DNA of 64,000 nucleotides from Planctomycetota bacterium (GTDB taxonomy: Bacteria > Planctomycetota > Uabimicrobiia > Uabimicrobiales > Uabimicrobiaceae): the NCBI GenBank assembly GCA_029260735.1, contig JAJDCR010000153.1, forward strand, positions 1 through 64,000, read 5' to 3'. A program made the translations under genes and the position numbers. The notes beneath the pieces were generated by a model. It saw only the letters and a program-made list of their open reading frames with translations. It did no database searches and had not been told where the DNA came from. Below are positions 16,168-25,411 of this stretch, piece by piece; within the stretch, counting starts at the first letter, position 1; each line of letters starts with the position of its first letter.

Positions 16168-19140
16168 TTAGTTCTGTCGAATGTTCTTAAGGGCATCAGA
16201 AGCAGCATCTCGAACGTTTAGGTTACTATCTTGTAAAGCGCGAGAAAGTGCTTTTTCTGCACTACGGGCTCTTTTCCCTAACGAGCCTAGAGCGTTTGCT
16301 GCACTGTAGCGAACCTCTGAATCTTTGTTTCGCAATGCAAAAATAAGAGCTGGGATCGCTTTTTCTCCTATTTTCATTAGGGTATTTACTGTACTTATAC
16401 GAATGTGTTGTTCTTTATCTTTTAGGACCTTGGCGAGAGAAACAAGAGCTCCTTCAGATTGTGAACCCATTTCTCCTAAGGCGAGGATGGAATTATATCT
16501 TACCCCTGTATCAGGGTCTGATAAAGCTTTAGCTAGGCTTGATATGGCCAATATTCCCATGGGGCCGACTTCACCTAGCGCACGTGCTGCATTCCGTCTA
16601 ACCTGAACATCTTCGTCTTCTAGAGCTTGAGCTAAGCTTAAGACGAGAGGTTTTGAAGTGATGTCCATTTTTCCTAAAACGACAGCTATTTTTTCTCTTA
16701 CTTTGACTTCAGGATCACTTTTCAGAGCTAGCACAAGCATCGGAATGGCTCTTTCACCTATTCTGAGGAGAAGTTCTCGAGCGGTTAATTCAGCATACTG
16801 TATGGCTTTTATTAGGTCAGGAATGTTAGGCGTTGGTATAGATAGTTTTTCTAAAGCAGCGGCAGCGCTGTACTTAATGGATGGATCTTCTGTCGATAGA
16901 GCATGTATTAATGCTGGTACGGCAGCTTCATTTTCGGCCCCTAGTCGAGCTAAAGCTATCGCAATGTGATTTTTCACTTCGTGAGTTTCTTCTTGGGTGT
17001 AGGAGTCTATCAAGGCTTGGATAAGTTCTTTATTACTTTCTCCTATTTGGCCTAGAGAAGCAGCTGCTTTTGCTCTGACTTGTTTGCTTTCATCTGAGAG
17101 AGCGCGGATGAGAGCTCTTAGCACCGTGTTTTCTGGAGATCTTAGATAGCCTAAAGTTTCTGCAACTCCTATACGAGTTTTCTCTTGTTTTTCTTGGAGA
17201 GCACGGAGAAACAGTTTTTCTGCCTTTGGTCCTATCGTTACCATGATGTCCGCAGCATGGCGTTTTCCTAAAATATCTAAGTTGGGAAGGTAGTCAATCA
17301 AACTTGGAATTATTTTAATACCTTCTCTTTTTAGTTTTTCGGAGGCTTTTTCTGCAGCAGATGTACTTTTACTACTGAGTAAGACCATTTTTTGATGAGT
17401 AACCTTGTCATCCATTCCGAAAACATTGGTAGGTGGTTGGTAAATAACAATTCTTTCTTTGTTCTCTTTAAGAGGTTTTGTTGTTTGAGTGGTTTCTTCT
17501 GCAGGAGATATTGGTAAAGTCATAATAAGGTAAATAGCGTAGCTGATAAAGGCGACAAATAGAACAGGAAATGATGCGGCTGCGAGCCAAACCCAATATG
17601 CCTTTCGAGGCGAAGAGTCGGATGACTTTTTTTTGTATTCCGTTGAGTTAGGAGGTTGAAAGGTTTCTCGGATGTGAGCCATCTGCACAGGATTATCCAT
17701 AAAAAGAGCAATTTTTCGTAGAGAGACTTTTACTTGTTCCATGCTCAATCGTTTTTCTGGTTTAGAGTGACATAAATGAGAAGCGAATTCTAAAATAGTA
17801 AAACCTACTTGATTGAGAGGCTGCTTGAAATAACGGCATTGTTGCTGAAGTTGAGAAAAAGGTGTTCTTTCAGCATGTTCTCCAAAGAAAATTCGAAGAA
17901 GAACAACTCCAAAGGCATAAACGTCACTTTGAGGAGAATATACTTTGTGTTTTACAACTTCAGGGGCCGTATCCTTGTTATATTTACTAAGAGCGTTTGG
18001 GACGGAAGGGCTTACTCCAAAGTCAGCTAGGACAACAGTATTTTTGCTAAGAAATATATTTCCAGGTTTCAAATTCTTGTGTGTCTGTTTTTGACTATGA
18101 ACAAACTCTAATCCTTGGGCGGCAAAAAAAAGATAGCGAAAGATATTTTGTAGCAGTGGAGGGTCTTCCCAAACAGACTGGACTTGGTGTTTTTGTTTGC
18201 CTAATTGAATGTAGTCGACTAGATTGAGTTGTAAAAGCTCCATGGAGTAAGTAGGCAAGAGGAACAGACGAGCTTCTTCTTGCGGAGTGCTGAGATAAAT
18301 ATGGTGAAAGAAATGATACTTAATAACAATGTTGTCATGATTAAGATGGGCAGCTTCTTCTTCATCGTGAAATTTTTGATCTAATTGTTTTATGAAATGT
18401 TTAGCCTGTCTTAAGTCTTTTCCAAAATTAGAGATGGGAGGAGTTAAAATTTTGAGAGCAAAACTATCTTCCCCAAAGGACACTTCTATAATTAGAGCAC
18501 TTTCGCTTTGAGCAATTTTTCGCTCTACAGTGAAAAATGGGACTATCTCTAAAAGAGCTAGAATCATATGGCCGAAAAGAAGATAGAGATTACTTTCTTG
18601 ACTAGGTTTTTCCACTAGCTGTCGCCCAATGGTTAAGGTAGTAGAGTGTATGGATACTAATCTTTTTGAAAGCTCTTTTATTTGCTGTAAACCACTGCTT
18701 TGAAGGAAATTCCAGCAATCTCTTAATTCTTGATCTAGTCTTGTTAAGGCGGGTTTTAAATCATCCGTAAAAAGATTATTTTTTTGTTCGGGGGATAGAT
18801 CATCTAAATTTTTCACCATAGCTTTTGATATGGTTTGGCCCAGGTTTAGAGCCCAAATTAGACTTAAAATAATTTGGGATTGACTTTCTTTTTGACGGTA
18901 ACTTATTTGCTCAAGGGTAAACTTTAATGAAGACTCTAGTTCAGAGAGCCCTAACGTCTGGGTTAATAATAAGGCTTTTTGCGCGATGTCACTTAGTTTT
19001 TTTAGAGGAAAAGAGAAGTTTTCTCCATATATGATATTACCACTTTGCAAAATTTGAGGTAGAGCATGAATGGATTGTTGAACTTCCTCTAACCGTTCTT
19101 TTTTGGTTAGATTGCGCTTTGCTGGTTTTTTTGTGGCCAA
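16168..19140 (-). CDS. Kinase-like protein with a membrane helix and HEAT repeats, catalytic Asp replaced
   Basis: Translation starts at TTG 19140 after GGGAGG. Residues 1-190 are helical and unrecognised. Residues about 210-500 form a kinase domain with a lysine in FALKIL, but the catalytic loop is HKN (354-356) in HKNLKPGN; the codon is AAT. DFG is intact at 373-375. One membrane helix spans about 518-545 (WVWLAAASFPVLFVAFISYA). The outer part, from about 590 to 990, is built of HEAT-type repeats of about 35-40 residues (for example VRAKAAASLGQIG, VRRNAARALGEVG, VRYNSILALGEMG). This is the PASTA-kinase layout with HEAT repeats as ectodomain. It may be a pseudokinase or have unusual chemistry. 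A leader element shared with the gene at 54750 lies upstream at 19170-19206. Confidence 0.93.
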   Translation of the reverse strand: MATKKPAKRNLTKKERLEEVQQSIHALPQILQSGNIIYGENFSFPLKKLSDIAQKALLLTQTLGLSELESSLKFTLEQISYRQKESQSQIILSLIWALNLGQTISKAMVKNLDDLSPEQKNNLFTDDLKPALTRLDQELRDCWNFLQSSGLQQIKELSKRLVSIHSTTLTIGRQLVEKPSQESNLYLLFGHMILALLEIVPFFTVERKIAQSESALIIEVSFGEDSFALKILTPPISNFGKDLRQAKHFIKQLDQKFHDEEEAAHLNHDNIVIKYHFFHHIYLSTPQEEARLFLLPTYSMELLQLNLVDYIQLGKQKHQVQSVWEDPPLLQNIFRYLFFAAQGLEFVHSQKQTHKNLKPGNIFLSKNTVVLADFGVSPSVPNALSKYNKDTAPEVVKHKVYSPQSDVYAFGVVLLRIFFGEHAERTPFSQLQQQCRYFKQPLNQVGFTILEFASHLCHSKPEKRLSMEQVKVSLRKIALFMDNPVQMAHIRETFQPPNSTEYKKKSSDSSPRKAYWVWLAAASFPVLFVAFISYAIYLIMTLPISPAEETTQTTKPLKENKERIVIYQPPTNVFGMDDKVTHQKMVLLSSKSTSAAEKASEKLKREGIKIIPSLIDYLPNLDILGKRHAADIMVTIGPKAEKLFLRALQEKQEKTRIGVAETLGYLRSPENTVLRALIRALSDESKQVRAKAAASLGQIGESNKELIQALIDSYTQEETHEVKNHIAIALARLGAENEAAVPALIHALSTEDPSIKYSAAAALEKLSIPTPNIPDLIKAIQYAELTARELLLRIGERAIPMLVLALKSDPEVKVREKIAVVLGKMDITSKPLVLSLAQALEDEDVQVRRNAARALGEVGPMGILAISSLAKALSDPDTGVRYNSILALGEMGSQSEGALVSLAKVLKDKEQHIRISTVNTLMKIGEKAIPALIFALRNKDSEVRYSAANALGSLGKRARSAEKALSRALQDSNLNVRDAASDALKNIRQN

Positions 19141-19169
19141 TACAATGCCTCCCTAGCAACTTCTCATGT

Positions 19170-19206
19170 GAAAGTGGGGAACCTAAAGTTTTTGGTTTCT
19201 CACTAA
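19170..19206 (-). promoter_or_regulatory. Leader element shared with the pseudokinase gene at 54750
   Basis: Read on the minus strand this is TTAGTGAGAAA followed by CCAAAAACTTTAGGTTCCCC and ACTTTC. The same left 11 bases, and the right 26 bases with two changes, flank the fold-back element at 54514-54676. Both copies are in the sense orientation shortly before a membrane kinase-like gene, here 30 bases from the start codon. The central 120-odd bases of the long copy are absent here. Confidence 0.65.
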
Positions 19207-19308
19207 ATCAAAGTTCTGATCTATATTTTTGACGACAGTTCAGGAAAGAAAACATGAGACTTAGAGCAATATAACAAATCTACGGACTTTTGTTAAATAT
19301 ATTTTATG

Positions 19309-19337
19309 GAGACAATTCTTTTCTCATCTGATATAAT
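19309..19337 (+). promoter_or_regulatory. Probable sigma-70 promoter of the FHA gene
   Basis: An extended -10 box, TGATATAAT, ends at 19337; GAGACA at 19309-19314 matches four of six -35 bases with a 17-base spacer. It lies about 95 bases before the start of the gene at 19431. Confidence 0.5.
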
Positions 19338-19430
19338 TAGAGCAAAATGAATGCAAAATCTTCTGTATAATTTTTCTACGAATAAACTTTTCCTAGAGTC
19401 GCTTCGTAAAAATTGAGGGAAGGGTTTTCT

Positions 19431-20942
19431 ATGGCAACGGAACGTTTAGACGATTTTAAAATTAATTCTAGTATAAAGTCTATCATGGTTAGACACCAAA
19501 TTGACACCTCTTTGGTCAGAGCAACAAGTGTTGGAGGAACGGTTTACGTTAATGGAGTTATTTCTTTGATTAATGAAGGTTGGGATAGTGTTAGTGCAAA
19601 TCTAATGGAATGTGTTGACCTTGAAATTAAAGAAATTGCTGGAGTCAAGTGGGTCAACTACTACCTCGATAATATTATTAATATCGGAGGGAAATGGCAG
19701 CATGTAAGTGGACGTAAACGAGGCTCTAGTGGGAGTGGAACTGAAAACAAAGAAAAATCTCAGTATAAAAACTCTAGCTTAGATGAAGTAGATTCTCCCG
19801 AGCCTTATCCTAGGCCGGCAAGTACTCATGATGGTTACTACGGTGAGAGTAGAGATGGACAGAGTGGGTATCAACAAGAAGCAAAAAGGAGCTCAGAAGC
19901 TTATTCTCCACCTGAGAAAAATGTCTCAGATAATTACTTTACCTCTCCTCGCGATGGATTCACTGAGATTACCCATAAAAAAGACATACCTATTGCTCCA
20001 AATGCTATGCTCGGTAATACTCAACAAAGATATTATACTCCCACAAATCAAGAAGCTGTTCGAAGAAACTCTGCCCCTCAACAGGATGGATTTACAGAAA
20101 AAATGTATCCCATAACGGGAGGGAATCAAGCTATTGTTGACAACAGCAACTACGATGCCAACAATGTTACTCGAAAAAGGTATGTTTCTAATTACGGAAC
20201 AAAACCTACTACTTCTTCCTCTCAAAGTGCTTTGGGGGGAGCTACTTTATCTCCTATTGGTGATTTAGAGAACAAAGATAGGCTGTTTCGAGCTCGTCTT
20301 GTTATTTCGGATTCTTACACGAAAGAAAGTATCTTTCTTTATAGCCGAGCACAAATTTACATGGGCCGTAATGCGATAGATAACGATGGGCAAGATATTT
20401 GTTTGCGCCCAAAGCCGGTTAGCGAAAAAGCTAGGCGAATTTCAGGAAGGCATTTGAGTCTTTTTGTAGAAAACAACAATGCTTTTATTATGGATTTAGG
20501 AAGTAGCCAAACTAGTTTAGATGATATCCTTCTTGACCCTTTTGCTCCTCGGACTATCTTTTCTGCCCATAGAGTTGATATTGCGAGCACTTTAGAGTTA
20601 AAAGTGGAACGTGTTTCCCCTGATCCCTTTCCTATCACAATTGAAGGAGTGGGAACTGTTAATAATGTAACCCCAGCTGTTTTTATTGAGAGGGTTAAAA
20701 ACCGTGAGGAACATGCTTACGCTATGATTCCTGGAAAATTGCGATTGGGAATAGATGAACAGGGAGCTTTACGACCAAATAACTCAGGCAGTTTTGAAAT
20801 TTTTTCTTTTGCTGGTTTTTTATGGGCAAGAGGAGGGGGTATGCCAGACAATACATGCCAACCATTGCTTAGAGGTCAAAGCTACACTGTCGATGGAAAT
20901 ACTATCAAAGTAGGTAAAGTTCGTCCTGAGCACATGAAATAG
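19431..20942 (+). CDS. FHA-domain protein with a BON-like N-terminal domain
   Basis: I prefer the ATG at 19431, which follows GAGGGAAGGG, over a TTG 18 bases upstream. The product (503 residues) begins with a compact alpha/beta segment of about 80 residues (GGTVYVNGVI ... IAGVKWVNYYLDNI) that resembles a BON domain. A long low-complexity linker rich in Ser, Asn, Tyr and Pro follows. Residues about 285-395 form an FHA domain: MGRN, SGRHLSLFVEN and MDLGSSQTSLDD fit the GR, SxxH and DLGSxNGT motifs. FHA domains bind phosphothreonine, so this is a natural reader for the kinases encoded nearby. A C-terminal beta-rich part may be a second binding module. It is divergent from the kinase-HEAT gene. 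Confidence 0.85.
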   Translation: MATERLDDFKINSSIKSIMVRHQIDTSLVRATSVGGTVYVNGVISLINEGWDSVSANLMECVDLEIKEIAGVKWVNYYLDNIINIGGKWQHVSGRKRGSSGSGTENKEKSQYKNSSLDEVDSPEPYPRPASTHDGYYGESRDGQSGYQQEAKRSSEAYSPPEKNVSDNYFTSPRDGFTEITHKKDIPIAPNAMLGNTQQRYYTPTNQEAVRRNSAPQQDGFTEKMYPITGGNQAIVDNSNYDANNVTRKRYVSNYGTKPTTSSSQSALGGATLSPIGDLENKDRLFRARLVISDSYTKESIFLYSRAQIYMGRNAIDNDGQDICLRPKPVSEKARRISGRHLSLFVENNNAFIMDLGSSQTSLDDILLDPFAPRTIFSAHRVDIASTLELKVERVSPDPFPITIEGVGTVNNVTPAVFIERVKNREEHAYAMIPGKLRLGIDEQGALRPNNSGSFEIFSFAGFLWARGGGMPDNTCQPLLRGQSYTVDGNTIKVGKVRPEHMK

Positions 20943-21305
20943 CGATTTCTCTCTTCTTGAGTAAAAAAGTAAAAAAATAAAAAAGTAAAAACTTTGTTGA
21001 TAAGGTTCTTTCTGTTTGGTAATTAGTGGGTTGACTTTTTAAGCTTCTCCGATACAATACCAATTTATATTTTGCTTGTTTTTTCCTTACTCTTTATAAT
21101 CGCTAGTTTGTTCACTCCTTATTTGTGGCATTACAAATGTGCACTCGTTGATTTGTGAGAAAAACAAAAAAACACCACCCTATTTTTTGTTACAAAATTA
21201 TTTGGAATAATCTTTGGGATATCTCTTTTTGTAAACAAATCTTTAGGGCGTGTCGCCATTTAAGTATTGTTATCAATACCTCCCATACCCAGAAAGGGAA
21301 TCCAA
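20943..21305. other. Intergenic region before the nfeD-like gene
   Basis: It starts with an A-rich run containing repeats of AAAAAAGT near 20963-20992 and holds the promoter at 21031-21058. A plus frame at 21155-21457 is open but overlaps the nfeD-like gene and has no ribosome site. Nothing else is seen. Confidence 0.5.
21031..21058 (+). promoter_or_regulatory. Sigma-70 type promoter
   Basis: TTGACT (21031-21036) and TACAAT (21053-21058) are separated by 16 bases. It would drive the nfeD-like gene, cca and the zinc-ribbon/TPR gene with a leader of about 240 bases. Confidence 0.55.
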
Positions 21306-21746
21306 GTGGAAGAAGGTATCTTTCCCTGCACATTATTTTTTTGTGGCTATCTAACCTTTATTTTTGGTCGTTGGTTTGTAGCAGAGAACCGCAGAAAAGG
21401 AATTTACACTGCGGCCTTGATTGTTTCTGTAATAGCATTGGGACTCCTTATCTCTAGGGGGTATAGCTCAACCGCATCTCTTCTTTTTTGTTTATTTGCT
21501 TTGACTCTTATCATTACTTATGGTTTTGATATTAACTTGGGTGGAAAAAAAACTCCTCCTGGGCCTTTAGGGAAATACGTTTATAAGGAAGGTATTTCTC
21601 AGACTCCTTTGGATCCGAAAGGGCAAGTAGATGTAGAAGGAACTACTTTGAATGCCATGACCGAAGGATTTTTTGTCAATAAAGGCGAAGCAATACGTGT
21701 AATTCGAGCAAGTGATAAGGTCGTTGTGGTGGAAAAACTTTCCTAA
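21306..21746 (+). CDS. NfeD-like membrane protein
   Basis: The GTG at 21306 follows AAAGGGA and is the best start; the frame is open to a TTG further upstream. The product of about 146 residues has two or three membrane helices (LFFCGYLTFIFGRWFV, YTAALIVSVIALGLLIS, ASLLFCLFALTLIITYGF) and then a C-terminal OB-fold-like domain: GKYVYKEGISQTPLDPKGQV and GFFVNKGEAIRVI fit the NfeD pattern. NfeD proteins act with membrane stomatin-type proteins or ClpP-class proteases, but no such partner lies nearby. It ends nine bases before cca. Confidence 0.8.
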   Translation: MEEGIFPCTLFFCGYLTFIFGRWFVAENRRKGIYTAALIVSVIALGLLISRGYSSTASLLFCLFALTLIITYGFDINLGGKKTPPGPLGKYVYKEGISQTPLDPKGQVDVEGTTLNAMTEGFFVNKGEAIRVIRASDKVVVVEKLS

Positions 21747-21754
21747 GGCTTTGG

Positions 21755-23026
21755 ATGCAAAAACAAAAAGCATATTCTATTATACAAAAACTTCAACAAA
21801 AGGGCTTTAAAGCATATTTGTGCGGTGGTTGCGTCAGAGATGCCTTACTCGGAGCCATACCAAAAGACTATGATATTGTCTCCAATGCTACCACCGATGA
21901 AGTTTGCCAACTTTTCTCACGCACTGTTGAAGTGGGAGTTCAATTTGGTATAGTTAGTGTTTTAGTCGAGGGGGAGTCTTTTGAAGTAGCTACTTTCCGA
22001 AAAGATGGAGAGTATAAAGATGGGCGACATCCTGAAAAAATCGAAGAGGCTGACGAAGTTGAGGATGCAAAAAGGCGTGACTTTACAATTAATGGACTTT
22101 TTTTTGATATAAGTAGTGATCGAATCATTGACTATGTGAGAGGGCAAGATGATCTTTCTCTCAAAATAATCCGGACAATTAATTCTCCTGAGCAACGTTT
22201 TCAAGAAGATTACCTTAGAATGATGAGGGCGATTCGTTTTGCTTGTCAGCTTGACTTTGTCATTGAAAATAAAACATGGTTGGCTTTACAAAAATTAGCA
22301 CATCTTATTGATAATGTGTCTTTTGAAAGAATTCGCGACGAGCTCCTGCGTATGTTAGAAGGCCCTCGGCCTGAAAAAGCTTTTCGTTTACTTCTGGATA
22401 GCCGATTGCTAAGTACTATTCTTCCTGAGATAGAGAAAATTTCTAAGGAAGAGAAAGACAATATTTTTGGAATGTTAGAAAAAGGTGAAGGACAGTTATC
22501 TGCAGAAGTGGCTTGGGCTACTCTTTTTTATTATGTAGATGAAGGTTTTGTTAATAAGTGTTTTCACAAAAAAACGTCGACTTTAGCGTATAAACTATGT
22601 CGAAAATTTCGACTTTCTAATCACTCAACTAATATAGTCTTAGCGCTTTTGACTTGGCGAAAGAATTTTTTCAAAATTTCTGAAATGTCTTTAGCCGAGA
22701 AGAAAAAATTTCTTCGTTTGGAACACTTTGAAGAACATTTAAAACTTCACAAAATCTTTTGCCTTGCAACACAAAAATCCTTAGATAACTATGAGCTTTC
22801 TTTGGTTAGTTTGTCTAAGTTAAGAGAAAAGCTTCATCCTCCTGCTCTTTTAAATGGAAAAGACCTTTCTGCTTTAGGCATTTCTCCGGGTCCCATTTTT
22901 AAAGAAATTCTTTCCCATTTAGAAGAAGAACAATTGGAAGAAAAAATCACAACGAGAAATGAAGCTATTTTTTTTATCGAAGAAAAATATGGATACTTGA
23001 AAAATAGGAAAGGGCATAAAGTTTGA
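21755..23026 (+). CDS. cca: CCA-adding enzyme / poly(A) polymerase family nucleotidyltransferase
   Basis: The 423-residue product is a class II tRNA nucleotidyltransferase family member. It has GGCVRD at 24-29, the metal-binding DxD as D38 and D40 in KDYDIV, RRDFTINGL near residue 107, and the EDYLRMMRAIRFACQL helix motif. It adds or repairs the CCA 3' end of tRNA, or polyadenylates RNA; the two activities cannot be separated from sequence with certainty. The C-terminal half contains the helical neck, body and tail region. The ATG follows TAAGG. Its stop overlaps the TTG start of the next gene, indicating coupled translation. Confidence 0.92.
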   Translation: MQKQKAYSIIQKLQQKGFKAYLCGGCVRDALLGAIPKDYDIVSNATTDEVCQLFSRTVEVGVQFGIVSVLVEGESFEVATFRKDGEYKDGRHPEKIEEADEVEDAKRRDFTINGLFFDISSDRIIDYVRGQDDLSLKIIRTINSPEQRFQEDYLRMMRAIRFACQLDFVIENKTWLALQKLAHLIDNVSFERIRDELLRMLEGPRPEKAFRLLLDSRLLSTILPEIEKISKEEKDNIFGMLEKGEGQLSAEVAWATLFYYVDEGFVNKCFHKKTSTLAYKLCRKFRLSNHSTNIVLALLTWRKNFFKISEMSLAEKKKFLRLEHFEEHLKLHKIFCLATQKSLDNYELSLVSLSKLREKLHPPALLNGKDLSALGISPGPIFKEILSHLEEEQLEEKITTRNEAIFFIEEKYGYLKNRKGHKV

Positions 23027-25389
23027 ATGGCAAAAAAGATGGTAAAACTCCTGACTTAATTCGCTTGGTCTGTAAATGTGGAAAGCGAGTTAAGGTATCC
23101 ATAAAGTTTGCGGGAAAAACAGGAACCTGTCCTAAGTGTGGTGAAACAGTAAAGATACCACCACTTAAGAAAAAGGCACCTAAGGCTCCAACAGGAAAAA
23201 AGAAGGAAAGAGCCGATTTTGATGTCCCTAGTCTTCCTTCTTTGAAGGAGATTCATTTAGAAGATTCTGATATATCATCTGCTCCTAGTAGCCAATCCGA
23301 AATGGTGAGAGTTCCTTTAGGCCAAGATCAAGGAGCTTCTAGTGCTTCTCAGGCAACAGCAGAAGAGTTGGTTGTCAGTGATGAAATGAAAGGAATCAGT
23401 AGCAGTATTGATGTCGGAGATGTTTATCCAAAAAGTTTTGGTGAATCTGGCTCCGAAGGATCAGAGGCTCAGATTAGTGATGAAGATATTCAAAGTATAG
23501 TTGACTGGGAAGAAGCCCAAGAAGCAAAAGTGGGTGCTTCTCATGAAGAGAGGACACTTACTCTAGATGTTTCAGAGGAAGTGGGAGAAAGTGATTTTGA
23601 GGAAGAAGAGGACGCTTTTGGACCTCGAATTGCAATGGCAGAAGCTTTAGACTTAGAAGATAATATCGAAATTGCTGAAGCTATTGAGAGCGATGAGGAA
23701 GAAATCCATGATGCTGAGGTTATTGAGGCAACTGAGGAAGATGAAATCCATGATGCTGAGGTTATCGAAGTAACTGAGGGAGATGAAATTCATGCTGCTG
23801 AAGTTATCGAAGCAACTGAGATAGAAGTTGAGGATGCTGCTGAGGCTATAGATATGACGGGAGTTTTAGATCCTATTGAGGGAGTAGCTCCTTTGGATAT
23901 GGGAGAAATGATTGAAGACGACGATTTTCCTAATAGCTCAGAGATCGGTTCAACTGCAGGAGAAGAGATTTTAGCGGAAGATGCTTTTGATGTTCATGAG
24001 GCAACTCCCGTAAAAACTCAAGCTTTCGAAGCCCAAAAGAGAGGCAATGATTTAGATGACTTTGATGATATGGATAACTTTGGAGAAGCCTTAGAAGTAG
24101 AAGATATCCAGGTTAATGACATTTTCCCTCAAGAAGCTACTTCTTCTGATTTTGACGAAGATGACGAAGATGGAGAAGTTGAGGCTGGATTGATTGAGAA
24201 TCAAGTTACAGAAGAAGATCATGATGAAGTTTTTGAAGTAGAAGGGGCTTTGAATTTTGAAACAGGAGTTAATTTTTCTGCTGTGGATGCTCTTCCTGCT
24301 AATGAATCGGAAATTTTTCGTGATGTAAGTAAGCCCTTGCTTCATGTTGAAAACATTGAAGATGAAAATATTGTTGGGGGAGATGCTCTTACTAAAGGTT
24401 GGCAGACTTTTCAAGAGGGAGAGTTAGAAATTTCTTTGATGTATCTTTGTGAGTGTATTCACAAAAATGAAGATAGAGCCAGTGCTTATTATGTTAGAAG
24501 TCTCCTGTACATGAAGAAACATGCTTGGGAGTTAGCTCTAGAAAACATTGAGTCTGCTCGTAAAGAAGGCTATGATGAAAATGATATTGAAATTCGTTTA
24601 AACCAAATTCTTTACTACAGAGCTCAGAGTTTTAAAGATATGGGAGCTTACAAAGAAGCTTTAGATAACTTAGATCGAATCATTAGCAGCAATACTCAAG
24701 TTGAGAAAGGGAAGGTTCATTGGCTTCATGCGAAAAAACTTTTCCGAGAAGGAGCTTATCAAAGTGCTTTGCCAGAGCTAGAAGAAGCAATTTTTAACAA
24801 CTACTTAGAGCCAGAAGTGTTTGAGACGAGAGGGAAAATTTATTTTCAGCAGAGAGATTATGAATCTGCTATGCATGATTTTACTGCTGCTATTAATCGA
24901 GGAGGAAAAAATAGTTTCCTCCATCGAGCGCGAAGTGAATCTTTCTATAAGTTACGCCAGCTGGATGAAGCTTTGGCAGATATAGAAGAAGCCATTGAGA
25001 TATCTCCTGAAGATGCTCAACTTTATGATCTCCAAGGACTTATATATACAGATAAAGGGGATGTCTCTTCGGCTGATCGATCTTTTGAGCAATCTTTCGG
25101 GCTAGACCCTGATAATCCCATTCATAATTTCAACCGAGGACTTTCTTATATCGTTAAAGGTCGCTATGACCGAGCGATTGATGATTTTACTAAAGTAATT
25201 AATCAGAATCCTAAGGATCGTGTGGCTTACTTGAAGAGAGCTTTTTGCTACCAAGAAAAGACGAATCCTAACTTAGCACAAGCAAGAGAAGATTTCAAGG
25301 CCGCAGAAACTATGGAAACAGATACCCTTTATCGGAGCAATAACTCTGCCTGGTTTACTTCCTCTAGCCAATCCGCTGAAAAAAAATAG
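23023..25389 (+). CDS. Zinc-ribbon, acidic-linker, TPR protein
   Basis: The start is a TTG overlapping the cca stop (TTTGA), with AAAGGG nine bases upstream. Residues about 10-45 form a four-cysteine zinc ribbon, LVCKCGKRVKVSIKFAGKTG followed by TCPKCG, a type frequent in planctomycete proteins. Residues about 60-450 are very acidic and probably disordered, and include three 14-residue units around EIHDAEVIEATEED. Residues about 455-780 hold TPR repeats (for example ALDNLDRIISSNTQVEKGKV, AMHDFTAAINRGGKNSFLHR). It has no signal peptide or membrane helix. It probably is a cytoplasmic assembly or scaffold protein; the function is unknown. Confidence 0.88.
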   Translation: MNGKKDGKTPDLIRLVCKCGKRVKVSIKFAGKTGTCPKCGETVKIPPLKKKAPKAPTGKKKERADFDVPSLPSLKEIHLEDSDISSAPSSQSEMVRVPLGQDQGASSASQATAEELVVSDEMKGISSSIDVGDVYPKSFGESGSEGSEAQISDEDIQSIVDWEEAQEAKVGASHEERTLTLDVSEEVGESDFEEEEDAFGPRIAMAEALDLEDNIEIAEAIESDEEEIHDAEVIEATEEDEIHDAEVIEVTEGDEIHAAEVIEATEIEVEDAAEAIDMTGVLDPIEGVAPLDMGEMIEDDDFPNSSEIGSTAGEEILAEDAFDVHEATPVKTQAFEAQKRGNDLDDFDDMDNFGEALEVEDIQVNDIFPQEATSSDFDEDDEDGEVEAGLIENQVTEEDHDEVFEVEGALNFETGVNFSAVDALPANESEIFRDVSKPLLHVENIEDENIVGGDALTKGWQTFQEGELEISLMYLCECIHKNEDRASAYYVRSLLYMKKHAWELALENIESARKEGYDENDIEIRLNQILYYRAQSFKDMGAYKEALDNLDRIISSNTQVEKGKVHWLHAKKLFREGAYQSALPELEEAIFNNYLEPEVFETRGKIYFQQRDYESAMHDFTAAINRGGKNSFLHRARSESFYKLRQLDEALADIEEAIEISPEDAQLYDLQGLIYTDKGDVSSADRSFEQSFGLDPDNPIHNFNRGLSYIVKGRYDRAIDDFTKVINQNPKDRVAYLKRAFCYQEKTNPNLAQAREDFKAAETMETDTLYRSNNSAWFTSSSQSAEKK
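23701..23826 (+). repeat. Three tandem 42-bp units inside the zinc-ribbon/TPR gene
   Basis: Units begin at 23701, 23743 and 23785, each encoding a 14-residue acidic unit starting EIH(D/A)AEVIE. They differ at a few bases each. Period and frame are kept, so length changes by recombination would stay in frame. Confidence 0.85.
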
Positions 25390-25411
25390 TAAAAAATAAA
25401 AAGGTACATTG

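Noticed and set aside
21155..21457. Plus-strand 100-residue frame before the nfeD-like gene
   Set aside because: It runs into the nfeD-like gene in another frame and has no ribosome site.
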